18,829 nt of DNA from an uncultured bacterium (lineage in GTDB: Bacteria; Bacillota; Clostridia; Lachnospirales; Lachnospiraceae). The stretch covers positions 1 to 18,829 of the forward strand of contig CAJMQE010000074.1 of assembly GCA_905215405.1 (NCBI GenBank), written 5' to 3'. The position numbers and the translations under genes were made by a program. Numbering within the stretch: the first letter of the stretch is position 1; every line of letters begins with the position of its first letter. The notes below the pieces were generated by a model. It ran no database searches. It had not been told where the DNA came from and saw only the letters and a program-made list of their open reading frames with translations. This document shows positions 1 to 7,179 of this stretch, in pieces.

Positions 1-647
1 AAATCCCACACCACATTTTCTGTGATGTGAGACTTTCTTAACTTAATGCCATTGGTGCCAGACCCCGGCTCTCTGATAATAATCCTTTCTGTCAAAAGAT
101 CCTTCAGAACTTCTGGCTCTTTCGTGAATTGATGCTCCACTGCACAGACTGGAATGAACTGTTCAGTACTGTATGTCTGAAAAGCGTACTCATCGCTGTC
201 AAAATATCCTTCCACCAGTGCAAAATGAATTTCTCCATTTTTAAGCTTGGTAAGCAGATCGCTGGTATTGGAAAGGACCATGGTGACATCTGAATCAGGA
301 TGCGCTTTGATATAACGTGACAGCGGTTCTCCAATTACAAATTCCCCAATTGTCATTGTTGTCCCGAATTTTAAAGGCATGTCCTGTCTACCATCACTTG
401 CGATCAGATTTTCTACGTACTCTTCGTCATTCTTATAGGCATTGACTGCACGAAACAAAATTTCCCCGGTATGTGACAACCGGATCTTTTTTCCCTCGTG
501 AATAAATAGTTGTGTATGATAATAATTTTCGAGGAATTTGATATGCTGCGTAACTGCAGGCTGTGTTATATTCAACTCTTTTGCTGCTTTTGTGAAATTC
601 AGACAGTTGCATACTGCCAAAAATGTATACATTCTAAAATCTATCAT
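1..647 (-). CDS. LysR-family transcriptional regulator, 3' end beyond the window
   Basis: The reverse strand is open from an ATG at 647 to the window edge, giving 215 codons of a gene whose 3' end is missing. The first 65 residues form the winged helix-turn-helix of LysR regulators (TKAAKELNITQPAVTQHIKFLE at about 19-40 is the recognition segment, quoted here in part: ITQPAVTQHI). It is followed by the start of the effector-binding domain, including REPGSGT near residue 195, which is common in CysB/CysL-like members. The gene is divergent from the yeiH-family exporter at 933, the classical arrangement for a LysR protein that controls its neighbour and itself. The effector cannot be read from the sequence; sulfur compounds would fit relatives of this pair but that is inference. 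Residues after about 200 look less typical of the family, but the frame stays open. The ribosome binding site is weak (AGAAAGAAG). Confidence 0.9.
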   Translation of the reverse strand, partial: MIDFRMYTFLAVCNCLNFTKAAKELNITQPAVTQHIKFLENYYHTQLFIHEGKKIRLSHTGEILFRAVNAYKNDEEYVENLIASDGRQDMPLKFGTTMTIGEFVIGEPLSRYIKAHPDSDVTMVLSNTSDLLTKLKNGEIHFALVEGYFDSDEYAFQTYSTEQFIPVCAVEHQFTKEPEVLKDLLTERIIIREPGSGTNGIKLRKSHITENVVWD

Positions 648-932
648 TGTTTATGCTTCTTTCTTTTCATTCTCTTTTGTTGTTCCATTTAAACAGGAGT
701 CCTGTAATCTTCTATACGTTTTCTATATTTCTAAATTCATTTTCTATATATCTATAATCATTTTCTATATATCTATTTTCGTTTTCCATATTATAACATA
801 TATTTATCATATCATAAATATTTATAATTTTTCATTATTGTTAATTTGTGGTAACATCATGGACGGGTCAAAGGAGTACTTCCTTTCCTATCCCCTACAG
901 GATAAAAATATAAAGAACTAAAGGAGCAAATT
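648..932. promoter_or_regulatory. Divergent lysR/yeiH control region
   Basis: This 285-base, very AT-rich stretch lies between two divergent starts. It contains four tandem 21-bp repeats (717-800), a TTAT-N6-ATAA dyad at 804-817, a perfect ATAAATATTTAT palindrome at 814-825 and a TATAAT at 823-828 on the plus strand without a good -35. A weak -35 next to dyads is what an activator-dependent LysR target would show, but the AT content makes chance matches likely. The yeiH ribosome binding site AAGGAG is at 921-926. Confidence 0.5.
717..800. repeat. Four tandem 21-bp repeats upstream of yeiH
   Basis: Units start at 717, 738, 759 and 780, each exactly 21 bp. The shared core is TTTTCTATATATCTA; units two and three are almost identical, unit one has TATTTCTA, and unit four is the most diverged (TTTTCCATATTATAA). 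The period equals two DNA helical turns. Confidence 0.8.
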
Positions 933-1985
933 ATGAATTTTTTGAAGAAAAACTGGCAGGGCATTTTGCTGTGTCTTATGATAGCAATCCCTTCCTGGTA
1001 TCTCGGTAAACTTTTTCCTATTATCGGTGGCGCTGTAATATCCATTATCGCCGGTATGATTATCACATTAGTATTAAAGGACAAAACTTCCTTTGAAAGC
1101 GGTATTAAGTTCACTTCAAAGAAAATACTTCAATGGGCCGTTATACTTCTTGGCTTCGGATTGAATCTGAATGTGATCTTTGCAACAGGCAAACAGTCCC
1201 TGCCTATTATTGTCTGTACCATTACAACATCCCTCGTGATTTCTTATGTCTTACATAAAGTGATGCATATCCCTTCCAAAATATCAACTTTAGTAGGCGT
1301 AGGCTCATCTATCTGCGGTGGATCTGCTATTGCAGCAACCGCACCTGTTATCGATGCAGATGATGACCAGGTCGCACAGGCTATTTCCGTTATCTTTTTC
1401 TTTAACGTACTTGCGGCAATTCTATTCCCTATTTTAGGAAAAATGATCGGATTTGCAACAGGTAGTGGCGAAGCATTTGGTATTTTTGCAGGAACTGCAA
1501 TTAATGATACTTCATCCGTTACAGCTGCTGCCTCAACTTGGGACAGTATGTGGGGCCTTGGATCCGCGACACTTGATAAAGCAGTAACCGTCAAGTTGAC
1601 ACGTACACTCGCTATCATTCCAATCACACTGGTACTTGCATTTATCCGTACAAGAAATGAAAAGAAATCTCTTGGAAGCAAAACAGCTGACAATAGTAAA
1701 AAAGTCAGTCTGAAAAAAGTATTTCCATTTTTCATTCTCTACTTTATTGCAGCATCAGTAATCACGACAATCGCTGTAAACATGGGCGTATCAATAAATG
1801 TCTTTTTGCCATTAAAAGAACTGAGTAAATTCTTTATCATTCTTGCCATGGCAGCGATCGGTCTGAACTCTAATATAATCAAATTGATCAAGACCGGCGG
1901 AAAGCCTATCCTTATGGGCCTTTGCTGCTGGATTGGTATTACAGGTGTCAGCCTTATCATGCAACACGTTATGGGCATCTGGTAA
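933..1985 (+). CDS. YeiH-family putative sulfate/anion exporter
   Basis: A 350-residue, strongly hydrophobic protein with about ten predicted membrane segments and the family signature GVGSSICGGSAIAA at residues 122-135 followed by an acidic DADDDQ stretch. It matches the length (about 340) and pattern of the YeiH/UPF0324 (Cons_hypoth698) family of inner-membrane proteins. The family is annotated as putative sulfate exporters, but the substrate is not firmly established, so the assignment to an anion such as sulfite or sulfate is tentative. The start at 933 has a good ribosome binding site, AAGGAG, seven bases upstream. It is divergent from a LysR-type gene, probably its regulator, and convergent with the sensor kinase gene, with a shared terminator between them. 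The longer reverse-strand ORFs inside it are shadows. Confidence 0.88.
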   Translation: MNFLKKNWQGILLCLMIAIPSWYLGKLFPIIGGAVISIIAGMIITLVLKDKTSFESGIKFTSKKILQWAVILLGFGLNLNVIFATGKQSLPIIVCTITTSLVISYVLHKVMHIPSKISTLVGVGSSICGGSAIAATAPVIDADDDQVAQAISVIFFFNVLAAILFPILGKMIGFATGSGEAFGIFAGTAINDTSSVTAAASTWDSMWGLGSATLDKAVTVKLTRTLAIIPITLVLAFIRTRNEKKSLGSKTADNSKKVSLKKVFPFFILYFIAASVITTIAVNMGVSINVFLPLKELSKFFIILAMAAIGLNSNIIKLIKTGGKPILMGLCCWIGITGVSLIMQHVMGIW

Positions 1986-1993
1986 ATAAAAAG

Positions 1994-2034
1994 ACCTGAT
2001 ACAGACATAATTTTATCTGTATCAGGTTTTTTTA
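1994..2034. terminator. Bidirectional rho-independent terminator between yeiH and the sensor kinase gene
   Basis: A perfect 12-bp inverted repeat, ACCTGATACAGA at 1994-2005 and its complement at 2016-2027, encloses a 10-base loop. It is followed by a run of seven T on the plus strand (2027-2033) and preceded by A-rich sequence, so it can end transcription from both convergent genes. It overlaps the stop codon of the kinase gene. Confidence 0.92.
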
Positions 2035-2934
2035 TTTATCTGTAGTCCATGCAACAAGATCCACCCAGATGCTCAGAGTATGATCGTGAATCTGTGCACC
2101 CGTATTTCCGTTCATCTTTCCTGCTAGCAGCTTGACAATTGTCAGTCCCAGACCATTTGAACCGTTGACAGACGGCCTTTTGCTGTAAAAACGTTCAAAG
2201 ATCCGCGACACGTCAATATTTTCAGGATCATTTACCAGATTGGAGAATTGAATTCTTATAAATGAAGAACAATGTTGAAGCGTTACTGTAATATCGCCAT
2301 CTGCATGCATAGCACCATTTCTCATCAGATTTTGAACAATTCTGACGACCATTTCCCGATCACCTGCAATATAAATCGGTAATTCCTGCTCATATTGAAC
2401 AGCAATTTTTCGTTCCTCAAACATCGTGACTCCTCCGGCAAGGCATTCTGCTGTCAGATTAGTCAAATTAATTTTTTCTATTTGAACTGGTATTTCCTTA
2501 TTGATCAGAGCTGAATATTCAAAAAAATGTTCAATCAGTGTACCTAGTTCCTCCGTATGCTTTTGTGCCACCGCTAAAGCATCCCGTTGCTTTCCATCCA
2601 GTTCTGACTGTTCTAACAACTGTTGGTACCCCTTGACCGCTGTAAGCGGTGTACGCAGGTCGTGAGAGACATTTGCAATCATTTCTTTAAACTGTCTTTC
2701 TTCTCTGACAGCCTGAAGTAAAACAGATTCTTCTTTCTTTAAACAGGTGTTGATACTAGCAACCAGCTTTGTCAGCTGATTATCCAACATTTCGCAGCTG
2801 ACCATTTCCTGTGTATTATTTTCTATTCTGTTATTGAGAATCTCTCTGATTCTTTTGATCTGCATCCGAAGCATGACGTGGTAACCAATCAGCCCCAGTA
2901 AAATCATTATTAAAACACCTGTAATCAGAATCAT
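2032..2934 (-). CDS. Sensor histidine kinase of a BcrAB-type transporter system
   Basis: A 300-residue kinase with one N-terminal membrane helix (about residues 2-20), a short linker, the H-box NVSHDLRTPLTAVKGY with the phosphorylated histidine at about 91, an N-box around 201-210 (NLMRNGAMHA) and the ATP-lid glycines GLGL near 261-264. There is almost no extracellular part, as in intramembrane-sensing kinases of cell-envelope stress systems, which often work with a neighbouring ABC transporter. I place the start at ATG 2934 because AGGAAGG lies directly upstream; a TTG at 2955 would add seven residues and cannot be ruled out. It is the last gene of the block that contains its probable partner regulator, ATPase and permease. 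The N-box has glycine and alanine where Asn-Ala-Xaa-Lys is more usual, a mild deviation. Confidence 0.9.
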   Translation of the reverse strand: MILITGVLIMILLGLIGYHVMLRMQIKRIREILNNRIENNTQEMVSCEMLDNQLTKLVASINTCLKKEESVLLQAVREERQFKEMIANVSHDLRTPLTAVKGYQQLLEQSELDGKQRDALAVAQKHTEELGTLIEHFFEYSALINKEIPVQIEKINLTNLTAECLAGGVTMFEERKIAVQYEQELPIYIAGDREMVVRIVQNLMRNGAMHADGDITVTLQHCSSFIRIQFSNLVNDPENIDVSRIFERFYSKRPSVNGSNGLGLTIVKLLAGKMNGNTGAQIHDHTLSIWVDLVAWTTDK

Positions 2935-2990
2935 TTTGTTTTCCTTCCTGCTCAATCAAACTCTTTCATGGAACTCTTTTTTTCATCCTC

Positions 2991-3782
2991 TTATTTTATT
3001 TCACGACGGCGGAACATACGAATTGTGATCAGCAACATGACCAAAATAAATATCGTAGCAGAAACAAATGCTTTCAAAAGCAGCATATTGTCCGCACTTA
3101 GATCCACCTTAACGATCACCGCATAGGGCAGATAACTCAGGATGTCTCCAAGTCCCTTCACATTACTTGCCGATACAGCGATGATATCGAACACAAACGA
3201 AGACAGGATACCTGTTATGATTACCGGTATCATTTTTCCTGTACGAAATGCGAACGGTATACAAATGCTCAATCTTGCAACATACAGCCACATTAACAGC
3301 ATGCACAAAAGAATCACCTTTCCAATTTGTACAGAATCTGTATTTGCTGCATTTGAAAGAATACTATAAAAAGAAGATGGAATCCCCACTAGTGGAGCAA
3401 ATGACACTCCGGAGGCAACCCCTACAATCGTGACAGCTGCATAAGGAATCGTCAGTATGAACATTTCTATAGCCACTATCATAAATTTTTCTATTACAAT
3501 ACTACATCTGCCGCTTCCACTCAGAATCTCGTCATGAATATTTCTGGACTCAAAATCTGAGCATATCATTTTTGCAATCACTACGCCACCAAGAATGGAT
3601 ATCATCATTGCATCTACCAGAAGTGAAAAATTTGTACTTGCCTTCTGTTCCATATCACCTGTTGCAATAGCCCTGAGTACATAAGCTACCACAAATGCAC
3701 TGACTGCACTAAGTAAAAAACAGATCCAGACTGTAGAAGATTTCCAGATTCTATATAAATCAGCTTTCATCAAATTAATCAT
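2991..3782 (-). CDS. ABC-2 type permease of a bacitracin/lantibiotic-type transporter
   Basis: A 263-residue membrane protein with about six hydrophobic segments (roughly 17-36, 56-73, 98-122, 155-178, 184-207, 236-256) and the N-terminal MKADLYRIWKS pattern common to BcrB/CprB-like permeases. The start at 3782 is chosen because its ATG overlaps the ATPase stop (ATGATTAA) and GGAGGTGG lies just upstream; the longest frame would begin five codons earlier inside the ATPase gene. Overlapping genes mean translational coupling and a fixed stoichiometry with the ATPase. It presumably forms the membrane channel of an exporter or immunity pump acting on envelope-active peptides; the substrate cannot be deduced. 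Confidence 0.87.
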   Translation of the reverse strand: MINLMKADLYRIWKSSTVWICFLLSAVSAFVVAYVLRAIATGDMEQKASTNFSLLVDAMMISILGGVVIAKMICSDFESRNIHDEILSGSGRCSIVIEKFMIVAIEMFILTIPYAAVTIVGVASGVSFAPLVGIPSSFYSILSNAANTDSVQIGKVILLCMLLMWLYVARLSICIPFAFRTGKMIPVIITGILSSFVFDIIAVSASNVKGLGDILSYLPYAVIVKVDLSADNMLLLKAFVSATIFILVMLLITIRMFRRREIK

Positions 3783-4698
3783 TTTCTCCACCTCCAATGA
3801 CAGATAAGAAATAATTTTCCAATGTATCGCCTTCCATACTAAATGTCAGTGGAATAATTCCTTCTTCAATAATTGTTTTTGCAACAGTCTCTCTATTCTG
3901 GGTATATGCATAAAGACGAATACTTTTATCCGGCATCACCTTAAATGCAGTCGTATTGAGTTTTGTTTCAATTATTCTTACCAGTCTTTCCGGTTCCCGA
4001 CATTCGATCTTAATAAAATGCTGACATCTTTCATCCAGTTCCTCCAATGAGATTTCCTGTTTAACACTACCATGATCAATAATGATATAATCTGTTGCGA
4101 GCTGATATAATTCAGGTAAATTATGGCTCGAGATCAGAACTGTAATATTGTGCTCCTCACTCAGTTTTTTGATCAGATTTCGAATCTCCACTACTCCAAC
4201 TGGATCAAGTCCATTGATTGGTTCATCCAAAATCAGAAGTTCCGGACTTGTTATTAGTGCGATTGCTATTCCAAGACGTTGTCTCATCCCCAGAGAGAAG
4301 TTTTTCACTTTCTTACCTTCACAATTAGACAGACCGACCATTTCCAATAGATTTTTTTCCAGCGACTCGTCAGGAATTCCCCTGATAATTCTGTGTACTC
4401 GTAAATTCTGTTCCGCCGTCATTTTTTCATCCAGACCGGGATATTCAATGAGCGTACCAACTCTACGCAAACCTTTTTTTAATTCCTTTTTTTCATCATA
4501 TTCAAATAACTTGATTGTTCCCTGTGTAGGAAATCCAAGACCTGATATCAGACGCATAAATGTAGTCTTGCCAGCTCCATTTTTTCCGATCAGTCCATAG
4601 ATTCTGCCTTTTAAAAGCTTAACCGAAACATTTTGCAATGCATAAAAATCTTTATATTTCTTCGTCAGATTTTCCGTTTGTAATACGTATTCTTTCAT
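3775..4698 (-). CDS. BcrA-like ABC transporter ATP-binding protein
   Basis: A 307-residue ABC ATPase. Walker A is GKNGAGKTT at 38-46, the signature motif is FSLGMRQR at 134-141, Walker B is LLILDEP at 154-160 with the catalytic glutamate at 159, and the H-loop histidine is at 192. The C-terminal 90 residues form the accessory domain typical of the BcrA/lantibiotic-protection subfamily. Such proteins power removal of peptide antibiotics (bacitracin, lantibiotics) from the membrane together with an ABC-2 permease. The start has an excellent AAAGGAGGG seven bases upstream. It lies 146 bases downstream of the response regulator gene, and that gap contains a hairpin and likely regulator-binding repeats, so the transporter genes may have their own regulated promoter. 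Confidence 0.92.
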   Translation of the reverse strand: MKEYVLQTENLTKKYKDFYALQNVSVKLLKGRIYGLIGKNGAGKTTFMRLISGLGFPTQGTIKLFEYDEKKELKKGLRRVGTLIEYPGLDEKMTAEQNLRVHRIIRGIPDESLEKNLLEMVGLSNCEGKKVKNFSLGMRQRLGIAIALITSPELLILDEPINGLDPVGVVEIRNLIKKLSEEHNITVLISSHNLPELYQLATDYIIIDHGSVKQEISLEELDERCQHFIKIECREPERLVRIIETKLNTTAFKVMPDKSIRLYAYTQNRETVAKTIIEEGIIPLTFSMEGDTLENYFLSVIGGGEND

Positions 4699-4755
4699 AC
4701 GTTTCCCTCCTTTAGGTGGTAGTCGTTTTCACAACTGCCTTTTTTCTTTCCAGTA

Positions 4756-4790
4756 ATTATCATAAGAGAAAAAGGTTAAGAAAAGGTTAA
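4756..4790 (-). promoter_or_regulatory. Candidate response-regulator operator and promoter for the ABC transporter genes
   Basis: On the minus strand, TTAACC occurs twice exactly 11 bp apart (TTAACCTTTTCTTAACC; plus-strand coordinates 4774-4790), the half-site/5-bp-gap layout used by many OmpR-family regulators. Nine to twelve bases further downstream is TATGATAAT (4756-4764), which offers a -10 element. No separate -35 is needed if the regulator replaces it. A third TTAACG is at 4817-4822. Confidence 0.55.
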
Positions 4791-4793
4791 GAT

Positions 4794-4819
4794 ACGGATT
4801 CTAAATGTAAAGAATCCGT
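4794..4819 (-). terminator. Hairpin between the regulator and ATPase genes, possible terminator or attenuator
   Basis: A perfect 9-bp inverted repeat (ACGGATTCT at 4794-4802, AGAATCCGT at 4811-4819) with an 8-base loop lies 25 bases after the response regulator stop. On the minus strand it is followed by pyrimidine-rich sequence (ATCTTAACCTTTTCTT) but not by a clean T run, so termination is probably partial. As a DNA dyad it could alternatively be part of the operator. Confidence 0.5.
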
Positions 4820-4844
4820 TAAGATAGTTCTGAATGGTAGAATT

Positions 4845-5522
4845 TTACTTTGACAGCCTGTACCCCAGTCCCCAAACTGTTTCTATGTACTGGTTCGACG
4901 AATCTGCTTTCTTTAGTTTATTCCTCAGATTGCTGATATGCGCTTTGATCGTATTATCGTCTCCTATATACTCCTCTTTCCAAATCGTTTCATAGATATT
5001 GGCCCGCGTAAATACTTTTGTAGGATGTGCACAGAACAAAGCCATAATTTCATATTCTTTAGCCGTCAGATCAAGTTGCTGCTCACCGATCAATACTTTA
5101 TGGCTTCCTGTATCTACGGTAATATCCTGAAAATGCAGAACTTTTGAAAGTTCCTCCTGCCGTTTACTCCTTCGAAGAAGCGTCTCCACTCTTGCTGCCA
5201 CCTCGCCAAGATCAAAAGGCTTAACCAGATAATCATCCGCTCCCATTTTTAGCATATCGATTCTGGTTGCGACCATATCTTTTGCTGACAGCACCATTAC
5301 AGGAATGTCACTATTCTGACGTAATTCTTTCAGAACTTCATCCCCGCTAAGATATGGAAGCATAATATCAAGTAGAAGCATATCAAATTGCTGCTCTTTT
5401 AACTGCTTTCGTCCGTCCAGACCATCAAAGGAAGAGTAAACGTAATACCCTTCCTTTTCCAGTGTTTTTTTCAATAATTCATTTACATCTTTGTTGTCTT
5501 CAATAATCAAAATTTTAGTCAT
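4845..5522 (-). CDS. OmpR-family response regulator
   Basis: A 225-residue two-domain regulator. The receiver domain shows the acidic pair E8-D9, the phosphorylation site D52 in LLLDIMLP and the conserved K101 in VKPFD. A winged-helix DNA-binding domain fills residues about 130-225 (LTAKEYEIM, YIGDDNTIKAHISNLRNKL). It probably receives phosphate from the kinase at 2032-2934 and activates the ABC transporter genes between them. The start has GAGGA 12 bases upstream, which overlaps the end of the preceding 69-codon gene; only five bases separate the two, so they are co-transcribed and possibly coupled. Splitting of regulator and kinase genes by the transporter genes is a recognised arrangement for such modules. 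Confidence 0.93.
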   Translation of the reverse strand: MTKILIIEDNKDVNELLKKTLEKEGYYVYSSFDGLDGRKQLKEQQFDMLLLDIMLPYLSGDEVLKELRQNSDIPVMVLSAKDMVATRIDMLKMGADDYLVKPFDLGEVAARVETLLRRSKRQEELSKVLHFQDITVDTGSHKVLIGEQQLDLTAKEYEIMALFCAHPTKVFTRANIYETIWKEEYIGDDNTIKAHISNLRNKLKKADSSNQYIETVWGLGYRLSK

Positions 5523-5527
5523 ACGAT

Positions 5528-5737
5528 TTAAGCGTCCTCATAGTCTCTGCCATATTTTTTATAAAAGTTAATTCTGTCCTGATCACTGCTGATCAACTCT
5601 GCATATAGAAGCTTTCCACTCTTTGTATCCTTGAAGCCAATCATTTTTTCACCTGTGCAGATACTGGATTCCGTTTTGATTTCAAGCTCTTTGCATTCCT
5701 CTGGTACTTCAATTTGTTTTACTTTTTTTCTGAACAT
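5528..5737 (-). CDS. Small hypothetical protein at the head of the two-component/ABC operon
   Basis: A 69-residue, charged, soluble protein without signal peptide or membrane segment; I do not recognise a family. It has a GGGGGA ribosome binding site four bases before its ATG and ends five bases before the response regulator start, in the same direction, so the context supports a real gene. The middle of the protein (TGEKMIGFKDTKSGKLLY) reads like a small beta-rich fold. Two cysteines (C15, C27) are present. A role as an accessory or feedback protein of the signalling system is only suggested by position. Confidence 0.6.
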   Translation of the reverse strand: MFRKKVKQIEVPEECKELEIKTESSICTGEKMIGFKDTKSGKLLYAELISSDQDRINFYKKYGRDYEDA

Positions 5738-5764
5738 AACAGTCCCCCACTTTTTTTATTCTGT

Positions 5765-5791
5765 TAGAACATAACCCTTAAAAATGTTCTA
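5765..5791. promoter_or_regulatory. Inverted repeat TAGAACAT-N11-ATGTTCTA in the leader of the two-component operon
   Basis: Perfect 8-bp arms lie at 5765-5772 and 5784-5791, 28 bases upstream of the 69-codon gene. The dyad sits immediately downstream of a possible start site, a typical repressor position. It matches no regulator site that I can name. Confidence 0.45.
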
Positions 5792-5800
5792 CTTTTACAG

Positions 5801-5828
5801 AGTATGCATGTTACCAAAATTTGTGCAA
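5801..5828 (-). promoter_or_regulatory. Possible sigma-A promoter of the two-component/ABC operon
   Basis: On the minus strand, TTGCAC (5823-5828) is followed after 16 bases by CATACT (5801-5806). The match is moderate and based on inspection only. Confidence 0.35.
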
Positions 5829-6026
5829 AACATTTATTACAATGATTATAAGCCTCGGTGAATCGAATTGTCTAGATGCATCTGCCATAAATGCAAAAAA
5901 GCCTTTTGCTCCCAACTGACACTACATTTATATGCAATGCATTGAAAACAAAAAGCCTTTCACTTTGTCTATATTCAGTACGACTTTGTATCATCTATCA
6001 ATCCTGTGTCTGTCCGTTCTGTAATC

Positions 6027-7130
6027 CTAAAAACTCTGATTGTCCTCTTTGTCATTCTTTACTTTCGACGTCACATTTTCATCCTTATTGATGATTTTAT
6101 CATAAATTTCTGTAATTTTCTTATCTTCATGATTTTTCAGATCCTGTTTTGCACTTCTGGTCTTCGCATCAAGGGCAATTGCACGCATGATCAGAAGCTG
6201 ATCTTTACTATTGAACATACCAAATGCATGTGACAGGTCAGTCAAGTTATCACGGTTCACGTTCAGACTTCCGCCACCAGACAGGCTGATATGTAATACC
6301 TTGTCATTATCACTCATGTCCCCCAGACAAATTGCGTTACTATCTGGATCACAGACAAATGCTACTCCATGATAATTGATAATGCCACCTTCATCAGCCA
6401 GATAGCTGTAAGGGACATATTTTCCACCAGTATCATATTTCTGGCCCACCTCTAAGCCTGATTTTACGTAGACCGGCGCTTTTCTTTCTGTTTCAGCGGC
6501 CAATTTCGTTTCCGCCTCATTTTCTGTTTCAGCAGCCAATTGTGTTTCCGCCACATTTTCTGTTTCTGTCTGTATTGGCTCACTGTCCTTCTTGCTTGCA
6601 TTTAATAATGTCTGCAGTGCAAAAGTTACAACTTCTTTATCAATGCCATTTGACTTTTCACTGGTCAAGTCCATTTCATCAGTGGCTGTTTCCTCTTTTG
6701 CCTGTGCCGCATTTTGTGCGACCTTTTTTGCATCCACTTCATATGCCTGATAACTACCATCATCAAACTTCGCCTCAATGTATACTGACGATCCTTCTTC
6801 TATTTTTGCCTTTAAAGTATAGCCATCTAAAATCTCTGCCTTATAAAGATCACAATCTTTCGCAGCCAGGTGTCTAACTGTGACAGGTGTCACTCCTGTT
6901 TCCTTTGCCACTTTGATCTGTGTCTTTGGCATTTTTTGAAAAGCCTGCAATGGTGTCAGACTTCCCACACCATTGATTGAATTTCCAGGCTGATTTTCAT
7001 TTTTATTTTTTACATTTTCTTCAATTTCCTTCAGAAATGCATCTGATGAACCGTCAGACTGCTTTTTTGGAGTACCCATATTCACATTGTCACTATTGAC
7101 ACCTGCTATTCCTCTAAAATCAATCGTCAT
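6027..7130 (-). CDS. Hypothetical soluble protein downstream of an ECF sigma factor
   Basis: A 367-residue hydrophilic protein that I do not recognise. The start at ATG 7130 is preceded by GGAGG; the longest frame would start at a GTG at 7148. Three parts can be seen: a polar N-terminus rich in Asn, Ser and Lys (1-60), a middle part with short beta-like stretches (about 72-135), then a low-complexity Glu/Thr/Ala linker with a 12-residue repeat (189-217), and a C-terminal region (220-335) with GGIINYHGVAFVCDPDS and SLSGGGSLNV motifs that looks like a folded domain. The tail after 335 is highly charged. There is no signal peptide and no membrane helix, so it is not a standard membrane anti-sigma factor. 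It begins 49 bases after the sigma gene and is probably co-transcribed. Confidence 0.8.
   Translation of the reverse strand: MTIDFRGIAGVNSDNVNMGTPKKQSDGSSDAFLKEIEENVKNKNENQPGNSINGVGSLTPLQAFQKMPKTQIKVAKETGVTPVTVRHLAAKDCDLYKAEILDGYTLKAKIEEGSSVYIEAKFDDGSYQAYEVDAKKVAQNAAQAKEETATDEMDLTSEKSNGIDKEVVTFALQTLLNASKKDSEPIQTETENVAETQLAAETENEAETKLAAETERKAPVYVKSGLEVGQKYDTGGKYVPYSYLADEGGIINYHGVAFVCDPDSNAICLGDMSDNDKVLHISLSGGGSLNVNRDNLTDLSHAFGMFNSKDQLLIMRAIALDAKTRSAKQDLKNHEDKKITEIYDKIINKDENVTSKVKNDKEDNQSF
6485..6569 (-). repeat. 36-bp in-frame tandem repeat inside the hypothetical gene
   Basis: Units at 6485-6520 and 6521-6556 plus a 13-base partial third unit encode ETENVAETQLAA, ETENEAETKLAA and ETE. The copies differ at only a few bases, indicating recent slippage or duplication in a linker segment. 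Confidence 0.85.
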
Positions 7131-7144
7131 ATTCTTCCTCCATT

Positions 7145-7172
7145 CCACACCATTTCACAAATAATAGTGTGG
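7145..7172 (-). promoter_or_regulatory. Hairpin just before the ribosome binding site of the hypothetical gene
   Basis: CCACAC (7145-7150) and GTGTGG (7167-7172) can pair in the intercistronic mRNA, with a 16-base loop. The stem ends three bases before the GGAGG of the gene starting at 7130, so it could influence its translation or stabilise the downstream message. Confidence 0.35.
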
Positions 7173-7179
7173 CCCTTTC

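Noticed and set aside
1..60. Frameshift near the window edge in the LysR gene
   Set aside because: Residues after GSGT look atypical, but the other two frames contain stops and the original frame stays open, so there is no positive evidence.
717..800. CRISPR-like array
   Set aside because: The repeats are contiguous with no spacers and no cas genes are near.
538..921. 127-codon plus-strand frame over the LysR start and the repeats
   Set aside because: It overlaps the LysR coding region, its repetitive FYIS segments come only from the 21-bp DNA repeats, and it lacks a ribosome binding site. The 20-codon end (859-921) also has no clear site.
5890..5960. Two AAAAAGCCTTT copies 55 bases apart after the unknown gene
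   Set aside because: Short A/T-rich matches with weak hairpins; they may give a poor terminator but the evidence is too thin to annotate.
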